Below, in pieces: positions 58,815-64,000 of a DNA stretch of 64,000 nucleotides. This DNA comes from Microbacterium testaceum. Its GTDB lineage: Bacteria; Actinomycetota; Actinomycetes; Actinomycetales; Microbacteriaceae. The DNA is taken from NCBI RefSeq assembly GCF_003075375.1, contig NZ_QDFT01000014.1, positions 1-64,000 on the forward strand, given 5' to 3'. The position numbers and the translations under genes are program-made. The first letter of the stretch is position 1. The number at the start of each line of letters is the position of its first letter. The notes beneath the pieces were generated by a model. It saw only the letters and a program-made list of their open reading frames with translations, did not search any database and was not told where the DNA came from.

Positions 58815-60917
58815 TTACCGGGCGGGCTTCTTCTCGGGCACCGGGGCGTTGCCCGACTCCTTCAGCGCGGCGTAATACGACGCGGCTTCGTTCTGGCGGT
58901 CGTCCTCGACACCCGACGCGATCGAGGCGCGAATGTGCTCGGGGCCGTAGCCGAACGCGTCGACGAGGTCCTGCGCGTGCGGGCGCAGGCGACGGCACAG
59001 GCGGTCGATGTAGCTCGACACCGCCGCACCGCGCTGCGTCGACAGGCGCCCGTTGATCAAGTACCACGCGAGGTGCTTCTCGATGAGGTGCAGGCCGAAC
59101 AGGTCGCGCAGCCACGTCAGCACCTTCAGGGTGTCGCGATCATCGATGCGGTTGATGGCGTCGGTGAACGCCTCCCACTGCAGCAGCTCGCCGTGGGCGC
59201 GGGCGGCCTCGATGAGCTCGGCCTGGTTCTCGTTGAACAGCGCCGCCGCATCCTCACGGGAGAGCTTGGATGCCGGACGCAGCCGCCCCGCGATGTCGGC
59301 GATCATCTGCTGCACGCGACCGGCGAGCAGCTCGTGCTGCTGCTCGGCGCGCAGGCCGCGCTCGACCGAGCGGGCGGTGGAACCGAAGTCGGTGACGGCC
59401 TGACCGAGCTGGCGCATGCCCGCACCGTGGAACAGCTTGCCCGCGGTCTGCCCGACCGCGAACGCGGCGAGCTGCTTGGCATCCTTGCCCTTGAACTGTC
59501 GCGCGTAGTCGGCGAGCAGCCGCTTGCCGACGAGCTGCAGCAGGATGTTGTTGTCGCCCTCGAAGGTGACGTAGATGTCGAGGTCGGCGCGCAGGCCGAC
59601 CAGGCGGTTCTCGAAGAGGAAGCCCTGGCCGCCGCACGCTTCGCGCGACTCCTGCAGGGTGTCCAGCGCGTGCCAGGTCGACAGGGGCTTGAGCGCCGCG
59701 GCGAGGGTCTCGAGGTCTTCGCGGTCGGCGTCGGTGTCGAGGCGGCCGCTGAAGACACCGTCGAACTTCTGCAGGAACTCGTCGTGCGCGAAGATCTGCG
59801 CGTAGGTCGTCGCCAGGCGCGGCAGCAGACGACGCTGGTGCTTGCCGTAGTCGAGCAGCGTGACCTCGGGGGTACCGCTGCCGGAGTCGAACTGCCGACG
59901 CTGGTTGCCGTAGGTGATCGCGATGGTCAGGCCGATCGCCGACGCCCACGCGGCGGCCCCGTCGAGCGAGACGCGGCCCTGCACGAGGGTGCCGAGCATG
60001 GTGAAGAATCGGCGACCCGGGCTGGCGATGTCGCTCGAGTAGGTGCCGTCGGCGGCGACGTCGCCGTAGCGGTTGAGGAGGTTGGTGCGGGGGACGCGCA
60101 CCTGGTCGAAGTGCAGGCGGCCGTTGTCGATGCCGTTCAGCCCGCCCTTGAGCCCATCGTCCTCGCCACCGATGCCGGGGAGGAAGTTGCCCTCGTCGTC
60201 ACGCAGCGGCACGTAGAAGCAGTGCACGCCGTGGTTGACGTTGTCGGTGATGAGCTGGGCGAACACCGTCGCGGCCTTGCCGTGCACGGCGGCGTTGCCG
60301 AGGTAGTCCTTCCACGCCCCACGGAAGGGGGTGTGGATGACGAACTCCTCGGTCTCGGGGTCGTACGTCGCGGTCGTGCCGATCGCCGACACGTCGGAGC
60401 CGTGACCGGTCTCGGTCATGGCGAAGGCACCGGGGATCTCGAGGCTCATGATGCCGGGGAGCCACTTGTCGTGGTGCTCGCGGGTGCCCAGCTGCAGCAC
60501 GGCCGAACCGAACAGGCCCCACTGCACGCCCGACTTGATCTGCAGGCTGGGGTCGGCCGCGACGAGCTCTTCGAACCCGGCGATGTTCGCGCCGTTGTTC
60601 TCTTCGCCGCCGAGGCGCTTGGGGAACGCCCGGTGCACCGCCTTGTTCTGCACGAGCAGGTGCAGCTGGCTGAGGGTGCGCTCGCGGTGCGCGTCCATGC
60701 CCAGGCTGTCGTCGCGCCACAGCGCCGGGTCCTTGATCATCTCGCGCGCCTCGCGCCGGATGTGGCCCCACGTGCCGAGCAGCAGATCGGTGACCCGCTC
60801 GGTGTCGATGCGGGCCTCGGCGGCCTCGGCGGCGGAGTGCGGCGCGGTGGGCGCACCCCCGACGGGCGTGCGCGTGCTCGTGGCGGGCGTGGTGGGACGG
60901 ACGGCGGCGTCGGTCAT
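58815..60917 (-). CDS. Acyl-CoA oxidase/dehydrogenase (peroxisomal oxidase-like)
   Basis: A 700-residue flavoenzyme oxidising acyl-CoA to trans-2-enoyl-CoA. Length and the layout fit acyl-CoA oxidases rather than 390-residue dehydrogenases: AFAMTETGHGSDV (FAD/substrate), IASPGRRFFTMLGTLVQGRVSL, EACGGQGFLFENR and YVTFEGDNNILLQLVGK, followed by a C-terminal alpha domain. Start ATG 60917 with AAAGGTG upstream. Lipid degradation role likely. Two inverted-repeat elements lie upstream. Confidence 0.93.
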   Translation of the reverse strand: MTDAAVRPTTPATSTRTPVGGAPTAPHSAAEAAEARIDTERVTDLLLGTWGHIRREAREMIKDPALWRDDSLGMDAHRERTLSQLHLLVQNKAVHRAFPKRLGGEENNGANIAGFEELVAADPSLQIKSGVQWGLFGSAVLQLGTREHHDKWLPGIMSLEIPGAFAMTETGHGSDVSAIGTTATYDPETEEFVIHTPFRGAWKDYLGNAAVHGKAATVFAQLITDNVNHGVHCFYVPLRDDEGNFLPGIGGEDDGLKGGLNGIDNGRLHFDQVRVPRTNLLNRYGDVAADGTYSSDIASPGRRFFTMLGTLVQGRVSLDGAAAWASAIGLTIAITYGNQRRQFDSGSGTPEVTLLDYGKHQRRLLPRLATTYAQIFAHDEFLQKFDGVFSGRLDTDADREDLETLAAALKPLSTWHALDTLQESREACGGQGFLFENRLVGLRADLDIYVTFEGDNNILLQLVGKRLLADYARQFKGKDAKQLAAFAVGQTAGKLFHGAGMRQLGQAVTDFGSTARSVERGLRAEQQHELLAGRVQQMIADIAGRLRPASKLSREDAAALFNENQAELIEAARAHGELLQWEAFTDAINRIDDRDTLKVLTWLRDLFGLHLIEKHLAWYLINGRLSTQRGAAVSSYIDRLCRRLRPHAQDLVDAFGYGPEHIRASIASGVEDDRQNEAASYYAALKESGNAPVPEKKPAR

Positions 60918-60963
60918 TTCGGCACCTTTCGACGTTGCAAAGGGATGCCACCACGGTAGGTGT

Positions 60964-61038
60964 CCCACAACGACCGCTCAAACATCCTGTGCGTTGGCCA
61001 CAACGGTCCGTGCCGTCGAAGCGCGGGGTCGTTGTGGG
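60964..61038. repeat. Intergenic inverted-repeat element, CCCACAACGACC family
   Basis: CCCACAACGACC (60964-60975) is the exact complement of GGTCGTTGTGGG (61027-61038). A related half-site CCACAACGGTCC lies between (near 60999-61010). Position is the leader of the acyl-CoA oxidase gene. Confidence 0.75.
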
Positions 61039-61204
61039 TGGTCAACATTCCCGTGCGCGCGCTGAGCGCCGATCGGCTCGGCGCGCGTACGCGCAGCGCC
61101 GCGCCCGATGTCGCGCTCGCCCGGTGCCGCACACGGTGCCGCGCACGGTGCCGCACTCGTCCGGCGCCGCGCTCGCCCGGTCCCGGGCTCCCGCGCGGGG
61201 ACGC

Positions 61205-61269
61205 GAGACTGCACTTGGCTGACAACTCGGTGACATCCTGCAACCGATTTGTCAGCCAGATGCAGTCTC
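61205..61269. repeat. 21-bp inverted repeat with GAGACTGCA arms
   Basis: Arms at 61205-61225 and 61249-61269 pair at 19 of 21 positions (GAGACTGCA, two differences, then TGGCTGACAA). Inside the 23-base spacer TCGGT and ACCGA can add 5 more pairs. No T run follows on either side, so an ordinary terminator is unlikely. Confidence 0.82.
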
Positions 61270-61311
61270 GGCGCCCCGGGGCCGCCGCGCGGCCCGCGCG
61301 AGCAACCCGCG

Positions 61312-61390
61312 CAGCGGAGCGCGGCGCGGCGCGGCGCACCGGAGCGGAGCGCAGCGCGGCGCGGCGCAGCGCGGCGTGGGCGCGAGCGGG
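61312..61390. repeat. GCGGAGCGCGGCGCGGC low-complexity tract
   Basis: A run of near-repeats of GCGGAGCGC and GCGGCGC, purine/pyrimidine biased and with very high GC, just downstream of the recQ stop. Probably a slippage product. Confidence 0.6.
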
Positions 61391-61399
61391 AACGCGGGG

Positions 61400-63439
61400 T
61401 CAGTTCGCCGCGACCACCGTCAGGATGCCGTCGCCGTAGGCCTCGCGCTTCTTGGCGCCGATGCCGGTGATGCCGTCCAGGTCGCCGATGGATGCCGGGC
61501 GGGCGGCGGCGATCGCGCGGAGCGTCGCGTCGCCGAACACGATGTAGGCGGGTACGCCCTGCTCGCGCGCCTTCTCGGCGCGCCAGGCGCGGAGCGCTTC
61601 GAACAGGTCGCGGTCGCCGGCCGCCACGTCGTCGGCGCTCGATCTGCGCTGTCGGCTCGAACCCCCGCCGCCGCCGGTGCGGCCGAGCGCGTCGCGCCGC
61701 AGCGGCACGGGCGTCTCGCCGCGCAGGACACCGCCGGACGCCTCGCTCAGCGCGAGGGTGCCGTAGTCGCCCTGCGCGACGATGATGCCGCGCGCCAGCA
61801 GCTGGCGGATGACGCTGCGCCAGTCCTGATCGGACAGATCGGCGCCCAGGCCGTAGGTGCTGAGGCGGTCGTGCCCCTGCTGGGCGATCCGCTCGGTCTT
61901 CGCGCCGCGCAGGATGTCGATGAGGTGCCCGGCGCCGAACGCCTGTCCGCGCTCGCGCTGCAGGCGCACGATCGTCGACAGCAGCTTCTGCGCCGCGATC
62001 AGGCCGTCCCACGTGTCGGGCGGCGTGAGGCACGTGTCGCAGTTGCCGCACGGCTCGGAGCGCTGGCCGAAGTAATCGAGCAGGTTCTGCCGGCGGCATC
62101 CGACCGTTTCGCACAGCGCGAGCATGGCGTCGAGGTGCTGACCGAGACGCAGCTTGTAGGAGCGATCGCCCGGCGACTGATCGATCATGCGCCGCTGCTG
62201 CACGACGTCGCCGAGGCCGTAGGCCATCCAGACCACCGAGGGGTCGCCGTCGCGGCCCGCGCGCCCGGTCTCTTGGTAGTAGCCCTCGACCGACTTGGGC
62301 AGATCGATATGGGCGACGAAGCGCACGTCCGGCTTGTCGATGCCCATACCGAACGCGATCGTCGCCACCATGATCACGCCGTCGTCGCGGAGGAAGCGCG
62401 ACTGGTGCGCCGCCCGCACCGAGGCGTCGAGACCGGCGTGGTACGGCAGGGCGTCGAGCCCCTGCGACGCCAGGTACGCGGCGGTCTGCTCGACGGTCTT
62501 GCGACTGAGGGCGTAGACGATTCCGGCGGAGCCCTCGGGCTGCGAGCGGATGAACTGCACGAGCTGGCGACGCGGGTCGACCTTGGCGTCGATGCGGTAC
62601 TGGATGTTGGGCCGGTCGAAGCTGGCGACGAAGCCGCGGGCGTCGCGCAGGCGCAGACGTTCGACGATCTCGCGCGCGGTCTCGGGCGTGGCCGTGGCGG
62701 TGAGCGCCATGCGCGGCACCCCGGGGAAGCGGTCGGCCAGGTCGCCGAGGGCGAGGTAGTCGGGGCGGAAGTCGTGACCCCACTGCGACACGCAGTGCGC
62801 CTCGTCGATCGCGATGACGCTGAGCCGCCCCCGAGACAGCAGACCGAGGGTCTGCGCGCCGTTGAGCCGCTCGGGGGCGACGTACAGCAGGTCGAGCTCG
62901 CCGGCGAGGTAGGCCTGCTCGACGGCCTGCCGTTCGGCGGGCGCCTGGGTGGAGTTGAGGTAGCCGGCGCGCACGCCGTTGGCGATGAGCGCCTCGACCT
63001 GATCGTGCATGAGCGCGATGAGGGGACTGACGACGAGGCCGGTACCCGGGCGCACCAGGGCGGGCACCTGGTAGGTGACGCTCTTGCCGCCACCGGTGGG
63101 CATGAGCACCACGGCGTCGCCGCCGTCGACGACGTGCTGCACGATGTCGGCCTGATCGCCGCGGAAGGCGTCGTAGCCGTAGACCTCGTGCAGCACCGCC
63201 CGCGGGTCGTGTCCGGTGAAGTCGCGCACGGCGGGCAGCTCGCGCGCCGTCCCGGTGGCAGCCGCCGCCCGCGCGAAGGCGGAGGCGGGGTCGACCGGGG
63301 GCGGCGGCGCGTCGAAGTCCTCGGGCGGCGCGAACAGGTCGGGGTCCCAATCGGCGCCCGCATAGGGGTCGTCGGGGATGTCGTACGACTCGGGCGGTGC
63401 GTCGGCGTACGACTCGGAGGCGGCGCCGGGATGAGTCAC
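61400..63439 (-). CDS. recQ: ATP-dependent DNA helicase RecQ
   Basis: A 679-residue RecQ: an acidic/Pro-rich N-terminal extension (residues about 1-65), helicase motifs MPTGGGKSVTYQ, DEAHCVSQWGHDFRP, ALTATAT, QETGRAGRDG, the RecQ-C-terminal zinc module (CRRQNLLDYFGQ, CGNCDTC) and an HRDC domain at the end (FEALRAWRAEKAREQGVPAYIVF, ITGIGAKKREAYGD). Start GTG 63439 with GGAGGG just before it. Role: replication and recombination repair. Confidence 0.95.
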   Translation of the reverse strand: MTHPGAASESYADAPPESYDIPDDPYAGADWDPDLFAPPEDFDAPPPPVDPASAFARAAAATGTARELPAVRDFTGHDPRAVLHEVYGYDAFRGDQADIVQHVVDGGDAVVLMPTGGGKSVTYQVPALVRPGTGLVVSPLIALMHDQVEALIANGVRAGYLNSTQAPAERQAVEQAYLAGELDLLYVAPERLNGAQTLGLLSRGRLSVIAIDEAHCVSQWGHDFRPDYLALGDLADRFPGVPRMALTATATPETAREIVERLRLRDARGFVASFDRPNIQYRIDAKVDPRRQLVQFIRSQPEGSAGIVYALSRKTVEQTAAYLASQGLDALPYHAGLDASVRAAHQSRFLRDDGVIMVATIAFGMGIDKPDVRFVAHIDLPKSVEGYYQETGRAGRDGDPSVVWMAYGLGDVVQQRRMIDQSPGDRSYKLRLGQHLDAMLALCETVGCRRQNLLDYFGQRSEPCGNCDTCLTPPDTWDGLIAAQKLLSTIVRLQRERGQAFGAGHLIDILRGAKTERIAQQGHDRLSTYGLGADLSDQDWRSVIRQLLARGIIVAQGDYGTLALSEASGGVLRGETPVPLRRDALGRTGGGGGSSRQRRSSADDVAAGDRDLFEALRAWRAEKAREQGVPAYIVFGDATLRAIAAARPASIGDLDGITGIGAKKREAYGDGILTVVAAN

Positions 63440-63524
63440 CCCTCCACGGTAACCCGGGCCGCCGACACCGACACCGCCCCGGTGTGCGACGAGGACGACC
63501 GGGGCGGTGGGGAGGAGGGGCGAC

Positions 63525-64000
63525 TCAGTGCGTGGACGGCGAGAACGACAGCTGCGACGCCACCAGACCGTGTTCGCGGCTGACGATTTGCGCCCGCCCG
63601 GGCGCCGCCCGCTCGGGCTTGACCCGGCCGATGAGAGCCCCCTCTTCGGGGTTTCCGCCGAGGAGGATGCCGGTCACGCCCAGATCGGTGAAGCGCTGGA
63701 TGATCGGGTCGTACGCCGCGCGGCTCGCCCCGCCGGAGCGGCGGGTCAGGATGACGTGCAGACCGAGGTCGCCGGCCTGCGCGAGCAGTGGCTGCAGCAC
63801 CGCCAGAGGGTTGCCCTGGCTCGTGGCGACGAGGTCGTAGTCGTCGACGAGGATGAACCCCTCGGCCCCCTTCCACCAGCTGCGCTCGCGCAGCTGCGTG
63901 GGCGTCACATCGGGACCGGGGATGCGCGTCGAGAAGTACTGGGCGAGGTCGTTCATGCCGCCCGTGGCCAGGTCGTGCGAGGTGAGGTACGCACCGAGGT
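63525..64000 (-). CDS. eccC: Type VII secretion ATPase EccC, C-terminal part (runs off right edge)
   Basis: The frame is open from the right edge to a stop at 63525 (158 codons visible). Before the internal Met at 63956 the frame continues as AYLTSHDLATGGMNDLAQYF. Blocks GFILVDDYDLVATS (Walker B-like of the last FtsK/SpoIIIE domain), GLHVILTRRSGGASRAAYDP, GILLGGNPEEGALIG and VKPERAAPGRAQIV are the signature of the third ATPase domain of EccC, the motor of ESX/type VII secretion. The remaining genes should lie to the right. Next to recQ, same strand, 85 bases apart. Confidence 0.9.
   Translation of the reverse strand, partial: LGAYLTSHDLATGGMNDLAQYFSTRIPGPDVTPTQLRERSWWKGAEGFILVDDYDLVATSQGNPLAVLQPLLAQAGDLGLHVILTRRSGGASRAAYDPIIQRFTDLGVTGILLGGNPEEGALIGRVKPERAAPGRAQIVSREHGLVASQLSFSPSTH

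Larger units (their letters stand above)
60918..61399. other. Non-coding interval between acyl-CoA oxidase and recQ
   Basis: This 482-base gap has no convincing gene. It contains two inverted-repeat elements (60964-61038 and 61205-61269) and a GCGGAGCGCGGCGCGGCGC low-complexity tract (about 61312-61390) directly after the recQ stop. The oxidase promoter must lie in the lower part. Confidence 0.65.

Overview
The window is high-GC (roughly 70% by eye), densely coded DNA from an actinobacterium. A folate/ftsH/hpt/tilS operon, ClpC1, a mycoredoxin-like protein, a DUF559 protein, a type VII secretion ATPase (EccC) and a very high frequency of the heptamer GGATGCC fit Microbacteriaceae, probably Microbacterium. 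The genus is inferred from gene content and style, not from a search.

Layout. (1) 1-1981 is the end of an integrated element. A tyrosine recombinase of lower GC and one more element gene run left off the edge, directly against the 3' end of tRNA-Ser(CGA). (2) 2191-4597 holds ldh and radA, followed by about 1 kb of non-coding repeats (18-bp minisatellite, then a 165-180 bp tandem array). (3) 5606-12821 holds an SseB-like gene and a catabolic cluster: FCD-type GntR regulator, SDR, aldehyde dehydrogenase, class-I-glutamine-amidotransferase-like hydrolase and glutamine-synthetase-like ligase, divergent from an ethanolamine-permease-like APC transporter. Together they suggest amine (best fit ethanolamine) use through gamma-glutamylated intermediates. 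(4) 12990-21666 holds a secreted protein, argA, clpC, a DUF2975/XRE pair, DUF559, a duplicated-domain lipoprotein and cardiolipin synthase. (5) 21800-36146 holds DUF4192, then a long minus-strand block lysS-panC-DUF2520-ydbT-ydbS-DUF3180-folK-folB-folP-folE-ftsH-hpt-(MFS inserted on +)-tilS, with most genes joined by 1-4 base stop/start overlaps. (6) 36252-47814 holds ppa, an M23 envelope peptidase, tRNA-Glu/Asp/Phe, a DHA2 drug exporter with an operator-like palindrome, an acyl-CoA ligase, chrA, an oxidoreductase, a polysaccharide deacetylase and GT2-GtrA. (7) 47870-64000 holds a mycoredoxin, amidohydrolase-kynureninase, a Na+/H+ antiporter, an SDR, a degenerate serine-recombinase-fold protein, a class II UvrA, a DEAD-box helicase, tag, acyl-CoA oxidase, recQ and the 3' end of eccC at the right edge.

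The most unusual signal is not a gene. At least ten intergenic gaps carry inverted-repeat elements made of two or three copies of an 11-21 bp word (for example GTGCACAACGGCGGG, ACGAGAACAGG, GGGACGAGG, CCCACAACGACC) in opposite orientation around a 9-67 bp spacer. Some words recur at loci tens of kb apart. They lack the uridine tract of ordinary terminators, which are also present and can be told apart. The heptamer GGATGCC/GGCATCC occurs about 118 times by hand count, against about 15 expected from base composition, is balanced between strands, is used in several codon frames, and is absent from the integrase gene. Other items to follow up are a PanC with altered pantoate-site residues, the catalytically dead resolvase-like protein and the gamma-glutamyl amine cluster.
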